DNA of 64,000 nucleotides from Panulirus ornatus. Lineage: Eukaryota > Arthropoda > Malacostraca > Decapoda > Palinuridae. The stretch lies in the NCBI RefSeq assembly GCF_036320965.1, contig NC_092271.1:26533536-26597535 (forward strand), written 5' to 3'. The notes under the pieces were generated by a model. That model was not told where the DNA came from. It worked only from the letters and a program-made list of their open reading frames with translations, and ran no database searches. Numbering within the stretch: position 1 is the stretch's first letter; each line of letters begins with the position of its first letter. Below, one piece after another: positions 24,004 through 35,189 of the stretch. A program made the position numbers and the translations under genes.

Positions 24004-24009
24004 TTTATT
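24004..24009 (-). terminator. Probable poly(A) signal of thin
   Basis: TTTATT on the plus strand reads AATAAA on the transcript strand, about 490 bases after the thin stop codon. The 3' UTR would be 24497 to roughly 23985. It is the first clear signal noticed downstream. Confidence 0.45.
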
Positions 24010-24497
24010 GTAAAATCAACTTAGTGGAAGATGTATAAGATTTGATTGCTTTTCCATATATTTAGCTTGAACGAAATATTCCGATGTTCTCTCCATCATA
24101 TATGAACCTGCGTTAGTCACATTCCACGAACGATGGTGGGGTCGAGGATATGTGTTCCTCCGTCGTGTGTACCGAGAAAAGTAGGTCTTTCTGATTATAT
24201 TCAAGACTCTGACAAACTTATACTCAAGTGGGCAAGTTCTCGAAAGCACTCGCTGAATTTGCGAATGTACCTCATAGTCATCCCCGGTGATCTGTTGCGG
24301 AATTAGTAAAGTCTGATGTTTGTGGATCTCATGACTTATGGCGTACTTCGTTCTCAACGACTTGACCGACTGATGTGCGCACGCGCGTGACGATAGAGGT
24401 GGAAAGCGCATGAATCATCGTGTTGCAAAAAAAAGGATATCTATAATTTGTACAGTCCACACCTTCTGCTTCACCTGATGCGCGACACAGTACCTGC

Positions 24498-24711
24498 TCA
24501 GAAGACTTGCACACGGTGGTTCTCGCGGTCACAGACGAGGATGTTCCCGTTGGACATGACCGCTACGCCCTCAAGGCCCTTGAACTCGCCCTCGCCGGAT
24601 CCCCAGCAGCCGAAGGCCCTCAGGAAGGAGCCATCGGGGTGGAAGATCTGGATGCGGTTGTTGCCGCTGTCAGCCACGAAGATGTAGCCTTGGTCGTCCA
24701 CAGCAACACCC
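24498..24711 (-). CDS. tn: thin coding exon 8 (last NHL repeats)
   Basis: Codes residues 1333-1402: GVAVDDQGYIFVADSGNNRI and the final repeat ending NHRVQVF, then TGA. Acceptor CCTCAG. It completes the sixth blade of the propeller. Confidence 0.95.
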
Positions 24712-27700
24712 CTGAGGACCACGATGAGAAAGATCTCGTGAAAACACTGATATAATTCCATCTTACGTTATGATTATTAGGTAATGATTAGCATCATCAT
24801 TGTCATAAATGATCGACTGATGATGATAGAGAATAAATACATTACTGGGAGTATTTCAAGGGTAAGTAAGCTGAGGGAAAGTGAAACTCACCTTGGGAAT
24901 TTGAACTGTCCTTCCTCGCCGCCCTCGGACCCGAAGGTCGTCGTGACTTTGCCGTTGATGTCAAATATTTGGACACGATGGTTGTTAGAGTCCGAGACGA
25001 TGACTCGGTTTGTGGATGAGACGGCGATGTAGTGCGGGTGCTCCAGCTGCCCGGGCTTGCTACCCATTGACCCGAACTTGCCCACGAAGGACCCGTCCGA
25101 CTGGAAGACCTGCACGCGGTGGTTCTCCTTGTCACAGACGTAGATAAACCCGAGGGCGTCCGTCGTCACTCCCCATGGGTATGAGAAGCGACCATCACCG
25201 CCGCCTTGACTCCCGAAGGATCGGAGGAACATACCAGAAGGATCAAATATTTGAATTCTGTGGTTGTATCGGTCGGCAATGATGTACTGACCGATCCTGT
25301 TGACAGCTACACCTGCCAGACAATCAAATTCACCTTCTGCGCTCCCGTAAGATCCGAATTCCTTTATGAATTTGCCTTGCTGGTCAAATACCTGCACGCG
25401 ATGGTTGCTCGAATCAGCAACTACAATGCTGTTGTCGGGTCCAACAGCGATGCCTCTTGGCCATGTAAAGTTTCCTGGTTCACTACCCCTACTCCCGATC
25501 TTAATTAAGAGGCGTTGCTTCTGCAGGTACTGGCTCCTATGTAAACTTCCGAATGGAGTAGGAACCAGTGTACCTGCTTGTGGGAAAGTAGGGGTAGCGT
25601 GCACGTTTTTTGAATCATCTTCAGAAGATTCTCCCTCTTTGGCTAGGCCAAGAAGATGCGAGGAGCGAGACCGGGAGATGGCTCTGCCCCCTGATGCGCT
25701 GCTGGATCCAGGGCGACTGAGTGCACTGCTCGCACCGCTGGTACTCGCGCCCAGCCCGCTGCCAGAACTGCTGCCGCTGCTGCTACCCAGACCAGTACCA
25801 GTACTTCTACTGGAGCTGTCTGATCCAGCTATTCCGCTTCTGTTGCCGTATTTGTTCTTGAGGTAACGAGCCCAGTTGGAGAGCTGGGAGGAGGAGGAGG
25901 AGCCGTCGTCGCCTCCGGCACTACTACTACTTCCTCCCGCTGCTGATGCTCCCGTGCTGGAGATGTGGGTCTTGGACGGAGATTCGGAATCTACTCGGCC
26001 ATAGCGGCTACGGTAACTGGAAGTGGAGCTGGTGTCACCCGTAGCGCCCTCCTCATCCTCTAGTCCCGCAGAGCTTTTGCTCCGCGCGAGACGCTGCCTT
26101 CTCTCCTTCAGTTCTTCGAAGCGAGCTCGGCCACTGCCGTGTGTTGTGGTGGAGGGGGTTGAATCATCGTTATCGTCAGGACCTATAACAGCTGAACTTT
26201 TAGAACGGCTAAGGAAACGACTTTGGAAATTGGGTTTGGAATCCTCCTCGGGCGCGCTGGCCCGTGAGCGGTTCAGGTACTTGCTAGAATAGGGGTACTT
26301 GGACTCGAACTCTTCCTCTTTATCCTTGGTTTGAGACTTCGAATTATCGATGTACGATGGTCGTCTGTGAGTGCTGACTCCCGAGTCAGTACTAGCGCCG
26401 CTGGAGGAAGAGGTTCCGTACCTGGTGCTGGTACTGCTGCCGTTGCTGTTGTCACTGCTGCTGCCATATCTACTACTTGCGTAACCAGAGTCAGGTACGC
26501 TGGTGGTAGCAGAAGGGTACGAATTCCTTTCTCCCCATCTGTTTCTAGGACTAGAATTAGAACTGGTACTACTAGTGCTACCGGCTACATCACGAGACTG
26601 GGCACTCCTCCCCAGTAAGGGCCCAATGTCCGGACGAGAGTATTCAGATGTCGTCTCCTTCTCCTCCTCTTCTTCCTCTTCCTCCTCGGAGGACTCTTCA
26701 CTCTCCTCAGACTCGGAATCTTCTGTGGTTTCCTCATCATCATCATCATTCCCTGATTCCTTCGAGGCCTCTACTGAAGGAGTGCCGGCTCGGCCAAAAA
26801 AACGCGACTGAAAACGTGAACTACTTGGCGCAGACGATCTAGATGTACTCTCGACTTTAGATGTGGACGGCTTCGAGTCGGTCCTCATGAAGCGGTTCTT
26901 GAGCTCCTCCGTAGAGAAGGCTGCACCCGTGGCTTTCTTCGGTGAAGCTGACCCATCACCAGACTTGTTGCTGTCGGTGCTGTTCGACCGTGACAAGCGA
27001 CGCTCATAGCTTGCGGTGTCGAGTGTCCGCGGGCTTCGAGTGCCACTCGTGTTCTTGTCCTTATCTCCTACAGAAGAGTTAGATGAAGAGCGGCTAAAGG
27101 GATAGGAACGCTGGGCCACGCTTGTAACTCCCGTATCTACACTAGTCTTGCGGGTGGGAGCAGTGCTTCTGGACGAACTGTTGGCACTGGCTTCCGTTCT
27201 AGAGCCACTGTACTCCCTCCGCCGGCTGGAGTCATCTTCGCGAGTGACGGAAGATGCCGGAGAGTGATTGGTGGAGGATCTGGGCGAGGTGGAGGTGCGA
27301 TCACTGCGGCTCTGCCGCTCGTCTTCCCTGATGGAGGAGACGCGTTCACCTGCAGGCTTGGATGTGGTGGTGGTGGTTGTGGCGGGGGTGGTATTCGCAG
27401 CTGAGGACGCGGAGGAAGCAGTTGCGGCGGTGACTGCCGTCGCTCCTGAACTGGTCGACTCTGTCACTTTATTTTGTTTCTTTATCTTATCTATCTCGTC
27501 CTCACTCGTCTGGCGCGTTGTTTTGCGCTGGACCGGGGTAACGGGGGGTTTGGGTAACGTAGGTTGTACAGTCTTGGGTGGTTCCTCCTTCTTCTTGTTC
27601 TTTAGCTGATCCCGCTCCTGAAATCGCTTCATAACGCGCGGCGAGTCGTATAGCCTGACGATGCCGGAGAGTGGGCCGCGAGAGACATCTTCCGTGTCGA

Positions 27701-30700
27701 GTACGCGCTGGCGTTTGGGTCCGTCCTCTTCGGCGAAGCGAACCGAACGTTCTTCATCTTCTTCTTTGCGCATGAACCTTGAGCGGAACCTCCGACGCCC
27801 AGTGTCAGCCGGGGAATCCTCGTCGTGCCTGCGTGGACAACAGATGAGCTGGGGTAGGGGTAGTGGCCACGACTAAAATGGACAAGACGAGATGTTGCAT
27901 TAGTTGCAAGGGACGATCAGGAAGTCTACACCGACAACAGGACTACTGTCATGGACATCCTGTCACAAAGTTACTCCGTTTAATACATATTGGACGATTC
28001 ACGTTAATGAACAGGCATGACGTCAGAACCAGAGAGAAAAAAAAAATAAAATTATTTTTGTAAAATAATCAACATATTGCGACATCAAAAATGGTCATTA
28101 GTATTTTTAGTACCTTAAAATTAGCAATAAACGAGAGATTCTTCGTCTAGAACTATATAGTCTTATAATAATTCACGGAATGTTATCATACAGCCAGTGT
28201 TGCTGGTATGGCCGTAGGCGTTGCAGTCTGAGGAGACACAGACGTCCAGACGCCCTGGGATATGGCGTTATAGTGAGGTACGTTAGTGCTGTTATACTCG
28301 TGTGGATAAGCCAGGGGATAGGATGAAAAGTGTGGGGTGCAGAGCCTTGAGGTTATGGACGGGGAACGGAAGCTACACTTCTTCACAGGCTACGGACGAA
28401 CAAATGAACAGCAGAAAATGCTAACAATCATCATGTATTTCTAACAATATTGTACTTTAGTATGACCTGGATAGTCAGTGTGTATTTAGATATAGTCGGT
28501 CTCACATTCTAGGGGTCCTCTCCACCAAAGGTAAAATCAATTCACAATTATGAACGCTCATGAGTTGCCATGCGAGAACTGCCCTTTGGCCCCACCCATT
28601 TAATTACTTAGCCAGTCATAGCACTGTATATGGATGACGTCACCTTTGGGGGCGGAGCCAAGGTTGTGTGTACAGGTTGACCGAATTTTTTTTTTTATTT
28701 GATTGAGAACGCGAGACCGACTATACCTTTCGACGTTCCTCTCCCCAAAGCGTCTGCGCATGAGTGGCGAGGTCCTGCCTGAGCCATAGTAGCCGTCTTC
28801 CTGGTCCCTAAACTGAGCCGCTAGCCGGTGGTCGCTCTTGCTCTTCGTGAGACCTGAGCCCATGGAGGGGCCGGAGGAATAGCCATCGCACATCTTGTTG
28901 GTCGAGCTGAAGGTTAGGTCGCCCAGTGTGCTCAGGCTCGAAGCCAGCTGTGTATGACCACACCCACTCCATCAGTGACATCCCATATATATATATATGC
29001 AGTGGTAAAAACGCTCGAAACAAAATCTTTCGGTTATGTATTTCAAAGGAAATTAGCAGTTTTCGAAGAAACATTGAAAGGTGGAATTAAGCTATACAGT
29101 TTTAAGGGGCAACTTATCAATTTCAATCCCATTATGACGACATTAAGCCATACTGAGTTACGATAAGATCTGTGCATTAAATTACTTGTACTTTAAAAAT
29201 GGAAGGTATATTCATTCCGTAATAAGTCCAGTTTTTACTAACCTTGTTCAGGTCGTCAGGGGGATTAAACCTGGCCCTTCTGCTGTAGTCACCCCCTTCG
29301 TAATCAAAGCTTCGAATGAACTCCATTGTCTTCAGGAAGATGTCCTTGGTGTCCATAAGTTCAGAGTCGTCCCATGGCGTGTTGTCATCCATGTGTTTCT
29401 CCGCCAGTTCGATGTTGGCTCCGATGTTGGAAACCTCCTGGTCCAGACTCTCTTTGAGGGTCATCATGTTTCGAAGCTCGGTGTTGTAGTAGTTCTCAAT
29501 CTGGTCGGTACACGGGCATGAGTCTCCGTCTTCATTACTGAATAGTGAAATCTCACAAATATCATATACTAATTAATGACATAACATGAAGACAAGTAAC
29601 CTAAGAAAAGTTCATAGAGTTTATAAAGTTAAAAAGAGAATCAAGTTATAAAGAGATTCAAACCTCCGATTTCAGGAAATCACATCGGTCTCGAACAGAC
29701 TTCTGCAGACGTTTAGAAATGTTCTCGATTTCCTCAGTGACGCTGCCGGTGTTTTGTTTGAGGGAGACGATGTTGCGCTCCACGTTGGCTAGTTGGTCGT
29801 TGAGGCGATGGGCCGCACGCCTCACCTGCACAAACAGAGCTCCATATCAGTTTATGTCTAGAAAATATCTGCTATTCCACAGTAATACAGTGAAAACTTG
29901 AATATTTATATTCATTTACCAAGGAAATGGAAGTCAAAAACAATGAAAAAGCATTGTTGGCCTTCAAGGAAGTCGCAAGTGCCTGAAGTCAGGAAAAATC
30001 ACCAGGCCTTCACCATGTTTTGAGAGTTTTACAAAGTTCAAAAGAGGTTTCTCAAATACCACGACCTTGATCATGGCTTTTATCAGGTTGAAGTATTATC
30101 CTATACTGGACACGAAAAACTTGGACGTTTACTCGTGTGATAGAAGAACAGATACTTCTGTTCGCCCAATAAAAGGTTAATTTCCTTCAGGAAATCATCC
30201 TGGCTGGGAGCCACAGTCAAGTGATGTTCGTCCATCCTACAACATATAATCATTGCTCAGAACAGAGACGTTCAAGCCTTCGTGTCTCACCTGGTTGTTG
30301 ATGCGGCCGATCTCCCGCTTAAGGATATCGGTGTGGGCGGCCTTACAGTCCTCGCAGATCTTCTTTTCACAGTGAGCACACACAGACAGGTAACTCTTCT
30401 CGTTACAGACGTTACATCTTTCCATATACTGTCCTGCAAGTTGAGACGCAGCGTTAGTGATAGAAAAAAAAAAAAACATTCTAGCTTATGGCATTTGCTA
30501 ACGAGAAAATAAATATATCCAAAATTGCATAGAGTGAATTGTGCAATAGCAAAATTATGTTGACATGGAGGAAATTTGAATAACCATCTTAGTAAGAGCG
30601 TTCGTCTGACCTGTGTGGGGGTCCGGCGTTTCGCCTGTGATTTCGATGTGAGCCTCGAGGAACCTCTGCAACGTCACGTTGGATGGGAAGCCCTGCACCC

Positions 30701-30962
30701 CATTGTAGGGGATCCGGTGTTCCGCGCGACACTCCGGGCACTTCACCTGCAGCGGCGGACACACACAGACATGATATTAACACTGCCTGACGAAGGGTCT
30801 TACGTTACTCTATGTTTACATGAAGATTTGAGATGGGTTATGGGAATTTATTTCTTCTTGTGGTGAGTAGGGATGCGGGACTGACGTGTATTTCGGTTAC
30901 CACAATATATGTTTCGTAGACATTCGACCAAGCATCCTAAGTTGTGTTCCTCCAGTTTTTTG

Positions 30963-31013
<51 letters not shown>

Positions 31014-31156
31014 CTCACCTGACGACGGACGTAGTCGACGAGGCCCTCCATGCAGGGCTCCATGCACACCGAGTGCTGGCATGGCAGCAGCTTCGGGTTC
31101 CGGAACCGGTCGAGGCAGATGCAGCAGGTGAGCAGCTGCTCGAGCTGATGCGCCAT
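24498..31156 (-). CDS. tn: Thin/abba/TRIM32-type TRIM-NHL protein, eight coding exons
   Basis: A probable RING E3 ubiquitin ligase. In Drosophila the orthologue thin (abba) keeps muscle sarcomeres and costameres intact, and TRIM32 is the related human protein. Coding exons in transcript order: 31156-31019, 30746-30611, 30433-30291, 29825-29664, 29500-29243, 28947-28727, 27828-24892 and 24711-24498. All join in phase, 4209 nt in total, 1402 residues. Domains: RING about 11-52 (Cys11, Cys14, Cys26, His28, Cys31, Cys35, Cys49, Cys52), B-box 98-125, coiled coil about 126-260, a Ser/Arg/acidic low-complexity linker about 354-1128, and six NHL repeats 1129-1402 with repeated NHRVQVF/NHRIQIF strands. 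The stop falls straight after the last repeat. A splice acceptor 20 bases before the ATG (CAG at 31177-31179) implies a 5' UTR intron. Length is close to the fly protein as I recall it. Confidence 0.95.
24892..27828 (-). CDS. tn: thin coding exon 7 (linker and NHL repeats 1-4)
   Basis: A 2937-nt exon coding residues 353-1332. It begins HDEDSPADTGRRRF, runs through the Ser/Thr/Arg/acidic linker with poly-Glu near 26680, and then NHL repeats 1-4 and the start of the fifth. Acceptor CCACGCAG, donor AAG/GTGAGT. The linker repeats a short FxSRFxxR-type motif. Confidence 0.95.
28186..28389 (-). CDS. Possible alternative terminal exon of thin
   Basis: Within thin intron 6, an acceptor TTTGTTCGTCCGTAG leads into a 67-codon frame (PVKKCSFRSPSITSRLC onward, ending TPTAIPATLAV and a stop). 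Its phase 0 fits exon 5 (ends in phase 0) but not exon 6 (ends in phase 2). Such a transcript would keep RING, B-box and coiled coil and lose the linker and NHL propeller. The reading is sequence-based speculation; an open frame of this size can occur by chance. Confidence 0.2.
   Translation of the reverse strand, partial: PVKKCSFRSPSITSRLCTPHFSSYPLAYPHEYNSTNVPHYNAISQGVWTSVSPQTATPTAIPATLAV
28727..28947 (-). CDS. tn: thin coding exon 6
   Basis: Codes residues 280-352 plus two bases: LASSLSTLGDLTFSST, then a basic, Ser-rich stretch with MRRRFGERNVER. Acceptor ACACAG, donor AAAG/GTATAG. The split Arg codon (AG+G) joins exactly to exon 7. Confidence 0.88.
29243..29500 (-). CDS. tn: thin coding exon 5 (coiled coil, WDDSELMDTK)
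   Basis: Codes residues 194-279 (IENYYNTELRNMMTLKESLD through GGDYSRRARF). I chose the acceptor ACCAG just before ATT because it keeps the fly spacing between the two coiled-coil halves and phase 0. An upstream ATTCAG acceptor would open with an in-frame TAA. Donor GTTAGT. Confidence 0.88.
29664..29825 (-). CDS. tn: thin coding exon 4 (coiled coil)
   Basis: Codes residues 140-193 (VRRAAHRLNDQLANVERN onward), helical and heptad-like, matching the family's coiled coil. Acceptor GTGCAG; the donor GTTTGA is unusual. Exactly 54 codons, phase 0 at both ends. Confidence 0.88.
30291..30433 (-). CDS. tn: thin coding exon 3 (B-box)
   Basis: Codes residues 92-139 with the B-box zinc ligands (Cys98, Cys101, Cys110, Cys113, Cys118, Cys121, His125) and the start of the coiled coil. 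Acceptor TTGCAG, donor GTGAGA, phase 1 to 0. Confidence 0.94.
30611..30746 (-). CDS. tn: thin coding exon 2 (end of RING)
   Basis: Codes residues 47-91 plus one base: VKCPECRAEHRIPYNGVQGF, then NVTLQRFLEAHIEITGE. Acceptor CTGCAG, donor GTCAGA, phase 0 to 1. The sequence is nearly invariant in the arthropod thin family. Confidence 0.94.
30966..31011 (+). repeat. (GT)n microsatellite beside the thin exon 1 donor
   Basis: About 22 units. On the transcript strand it is (AC)n and starts a few bases after the GTGAGT donor of thin intron 1. Confidence 0.97.
31019..31156 (-). CDS. tn: thin coding exon 1 (RING)
   Basis: Codes residues 1-46, most of the RING finger (CCICLDRFRNPKLLPCQHSV...). The transcribed exon extends to 31176, where an acceptor TTTGTTTGCAG shows an upstream untranslated exon. 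The donor GTGAGT is followed within a few bases by a long (AC)n tract. Confidence 0.95.
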
Positions 31157-32731
31157 CTTGACTTACACCGCCTGTCCTGCAAACAAATGACGAATTGGTA
31201 ATCATCCAAGCAAGACTTCTCATAGTACGATTAACATTTTCCTATTTCAATGAGACACAAGGGATATAGATGAGAAATAAGGGATATAGTTTATTTCTAA
31301 TACTATTTCCAAGTCAATTTATGCTGACCTGGACGAGGTCGAAAGCAAAGGAAGGTAATATCTACCAGAAATGGGTCAGTGGCAACGTTTTTAAATGGAC
31401 GAAGCAACGCGTCGGTAGTGTAAACATTTGCTGTGCTGGTGGCTGACATTTGATTTCACAACAGAGGAGGTGGAAGTTGTTGGTTTACGTGTTATACTTT
31501 GAAAATATAATACATTAATACATCAAGAAGGATAAAGGAAGCATTTAGAAGGAATCATTGTACAGTATAATGAGAAGAACTTGCACATTAAAGGCTGAAG
31601 ATTATGACTTTCTAAGTAAACATTTACTTGCTCTGTTGCCACTGTACCCAACGTCTGTCAGTTCAGCCTAAGGATTTGTCAACCATCATATTGTCCTAAG
31701 CTCTTGATCTCTGTAGTCCGACAAAACCCTCCTCAGTTCCAGATGTCCTAAAACGTTTTCTTCCAGTCAGAAATCAAGAGAGGTATTCTCAGCTGTATCT
31801 CCAGTCACCTCGGCCTGGATCCGGCTCTCGCAGACCCTAAATCGCCCGCCCCAGCACCTGGTCAAAATGAGTTAAGAAACTGAAATATTTTCTTAAGCTT
31901 AGACAGAGCAATGGCGTTGGTGACGGCAGGGTTGGCTGGGATGAGACGGACCAAGAGTTTACCATAATATTATTTTCATGAATCATTGGAGAGAAGCGTG
32001 GGAGGAATCGTTATCTTTAACTCTGAGTTCAACATTTTTGTCCATAATACACCTGGGTGTAGGTGTCTACACGTCTAAATATTTATGTTTCTTTGTTCCC
32101 CTTGACCTCCGTCAGCAGCAAGTAGACGATGAGAAATATGACATCAAGTACCCCACTAGAAGCCTGGGCCCAGCCCGGGCTGCTGTGGGGGTAGAAGACC
32201 CCAGGATAACTGTTTCAGATATACTAGGAATATGATAACCAGTTCCTCATAAACAAGTAACCCATCCAGAAGGATATGAATCACACCACGAAAAATACTG
32301 CTAAATGTCGCAGTGGTACGGGTATTCTAGTATATATCTGCAAGACTTGTCAGGAACGCTGTCACTTCAAGATCCCACCAAGAGTGGCTCTTGTACCCAC
32401 TGGGAACATATCAAGTTTCCTATCGGAAATACGATCTCAAGAATGATATCAATTAATGATAGCAGTCTAATGACCACCGACAGTAAACACGGTCAACGTA
32501 ACTACAGACGAGCTGTTGAGTTACACCGACATCTGTGCGAGAAGGGAAGTTCCTGAGTGCTTCACTCACCTTACTCACAAGGTGTAGCAACCCTGGGGGA
32601 CGTGGTGGGTAAGCCTCACGTCCCAGTGGCCAGCACACACACCCACACGCACATGACCTTATATCGTCATACTACGAGGTAAGCCAGAGTTCTGACGTCA
32701 CCTCGAACACCATCAAAGAACGCGAGCTAAA

Positions 32732-32875
32732 ATGTTCATCCTATCCCCTAAAAGCTTTGGTAGATTGCGAGGAGCCAAGCCGCCCTCATTGGATGATTTT
32801 GACAGCTTTAGGCAGAAGAATCTCGGCGATTTGTTGAGGATAATGTATGGCTGTAGTGGGGATGTAGGAAGGTAG
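32732..32875 (+). CDS. Small open frame, possible peptide or exon
   Basis: ATG at 32732 opens MFILSPKSFGRLRGAKPPSL, then DDFDSFRQKNLGDLLRIM, closing at a TAG near 32875. A donor-like GAAG/GTAGAG occurs just before the stop. The composition is protein-like but the length is within chance. It lies upstream of thin, on the opposite strand. Confidence 0.18.
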   Translation: MFILSPKSFGRLRGAKPPSLDDFDSFRQKNLGDLLRIMYGCSGDVGR

Positions 32876-32985
32876 AGTGAGTTGGCGCCAAGAATACCCA
32901 CGCGACCGCCGCTCAGGTGCCAAGCCAGCCGGCACAGTGTCCCGACCCGTTCGCAAGACTGTGGCTTCAGCAACAGGGCACTCAC

Positions 32986-33037
32986 CGGCCCCGGGGTTAA
33001 TCACATGCGCCCTCACCTCTGATTCCTGCAGTCCCAT
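32986..33037 (-). other. Possible 5' UTR exon end for thin
   Basis: On the minus strand, GGGGCCG/GTGAGT at 32986 is a strong donor, and an acceptor at 31177 precedes the thin start exon. If joined, an ATG at 33037 would form a short upstream ORF that stops before the thin ATG. One of several possible leader exons; unproven. Confidence 0.2.
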
Positions 33038-35097
33038 GCAATTTCCTCTTCAATGAACGCCTGAGAATCACTCATACACGCTCAAACATAACTGGTTGTC
33101 ACTTGGCTTTGATGATGCGACTCCAACATCTTCCAAAAGACACGAATCTTGGCGGATGTAAAGGGGTTGTTCCAAGCTCTGGTGGGATGAGACATTCAGG
33201 TAATGGTGGCTTGACTGACGATCTAGACACCAAGAACTTCCGACGGTTTTTTTTTTTGCTTGCGCTCACTACCTTCTGTTGCTAAACTACCCAACAGACC
33301 CAACCTTGTATAAGTACAAACCCGGATCACATACGTGGAGATGAGCAAGGCTTGGGAAATAGGTTTGTATTCACAAAGTTAACTTAAGCCAATACATTCT
33401 GTGTTAGGACACAATGAGGTTATCAAGTTCTGAAGGGGTTATTATTTGCCACACTTGGCACGTCGTCGTTCGTCCTGGGGTAAAAATCCGAGCGACGGGA
33501 GCAGTGTCATCCGTTAGTGCCTCGCCCGCCAAGAATACTCCCTCTCTCCCTGCCTGCCTGATGTGATGTGCTGGTGCCCCTAGTGGTGTTCCCGGTGTGG
33601 TGGTGGATGGGGAGCCCTCGTTGGTGCCCATAGCGCTCAGGTGCCCCTGCGCTCGTCCACCCTCACAACACAGGATGCCTATTAACACGTACATCTGCAG
33701 TACAAGACATCCAGGTAACCACACGTGCCCACATACTCTGCCGCCCCACCCTCCGCCATCTGTGTGTGACGCCACAGCTATGCACCTGTCATCTCTCCCG
33801 CGCACTATGTGGGACCTACTCTCCTCAGCGTCAAACTGACATTCTCTTCAAAAACATCCAACATTTTCTTGCAACTTGAAAAAATCACATACTTTTCTTT
33901 CTGAAGGCAATAGAGAAGGAGACAAATCGGTATCATAACTGGCACTTTGGCAAAATACTGGCCAATGAAGAGAGTTCTTTATAATCTGTACGGTGAACTC
34001 GGGAGCCAACACACACACACACAATATGACGATCAAAGCCTTAGCAACCAACTGCCTTTTAACCCCGTAATAAGCAATAGCAAGATGATGTTACGTATGG
34101 CGCAGTTCAGTTCATTTGTATCATTAATTGAAAGATCTTTCGATTTCTTTGTAACTATTAAATGAAGTGAGGAGTTGCTTTGGTGGTATAGGGCAGTAAA
34201 CTTATTATTCTATACGTATCTGAGGTTTGATTAACCAGAATTTATCTTTTGGTGACTAGTGTGTATATACATATGTGCATATATACAAACGCATACACAC
34301 ATGTATCAGATTCGTTTTCTGCCTTGAACTTCACCCTCTGGCCCTCTCACACACACATGACTTTGTCGAGGGCCTTACATGAAGGCCAGCTCCAGTTCAT
34401 TCCCTCATGTACAACCCAGGACTAGTCAGCTCAGCAGTCATTGTGTTGAGAATTCAAATTTGCAGACACGCAAAAGAAAACACCTGGACTCCTGCGAGAA
34501 CTCACAGATGAATGATATTGCTCACAAGTCATCACTGAAGAATAATATTGCTCACAAACCATCACTTGTAGGCAGAGAAAATGTATATTTATGGCATTCA
34601 TTCCCTCACTGCTCCGTACCTCAGCTGCTCTGTACATTGCATGTATACAAACAGTTAAGAGACACTCAGACCAAATACTTATAGACAGATTCATAGATGG
34701 TATTTTGCTACATATAACAGATAATCAAAATTAACTCAGGGGTTAGCTACAGAGAAGAGAAACTGGGAGAAGCACCGTCAGCCAACGAGCGATATAGCTG
34801 GGGCACGCAAGTGGGTGGCGTCGGTGGAGCGCAAACACGACCTAACTTCGCATTTCATATTGTTACGAACTCAGTGCTTATTCGAGCATGGTCGCCAGTA
34901 ACATATATATGTTACAGATACTATATTGATCCTTGTCTTTGCAAGGACGTTAGATTTGTTATATTGCATAACAGGGTAACGCTATCTTAACGTTATGGGA
35001 TTAAAGCAAACACCAAGGTTAGAATTACTTATAATGAAAGAATTCAAATGTACAAGGTGAACACATAAATCAGGCACGAATCATTTACGTTAACGCT

Positions 35098-35138
35098 GAA
35101 CATGAGTTAACATTGAACATGAGTTAACATTCCAGAGA
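35098..35138 (+). repeat. Short direct duplication, about 20 bp
   Basis: GAACATGAGTTAACATT occurs twice back to back, just upstream of the 42-bp array. Confidence 0.7.
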
Positions 35139-35189
35139 AGATTTCAAACCAGGAGATCTCTTTCCTTTATGACACTTTGTTCGATAGAT

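Larger units (their letters stand above)
31177..35189. other. Region upstream of thin
   Basis: The thin promoter and leader exon(s) are expected here. Only the possible donor at 32986 and the small frame at 32732 were noticed. Confidence 0.45.

Noticed and set aside
24507..27609. Long plus-strand frames opposite thin exons 7 and 8
   Set aside because: They are antisense shadows of thin coding sequence, without their own splice or family signals.
28600..28726. Read-through of thin exon 6 into RYSRSRVLNQIKKK
   Set aside because: The AAG/GTATAG donor joins perfectly to exon 7, so the extension is intronic.
11673..31156. Functional coupling of SF3A3 and thin as a system
   Set aside because: They are convergent neighbours with separate roles. 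Nothing in the sequence links them.
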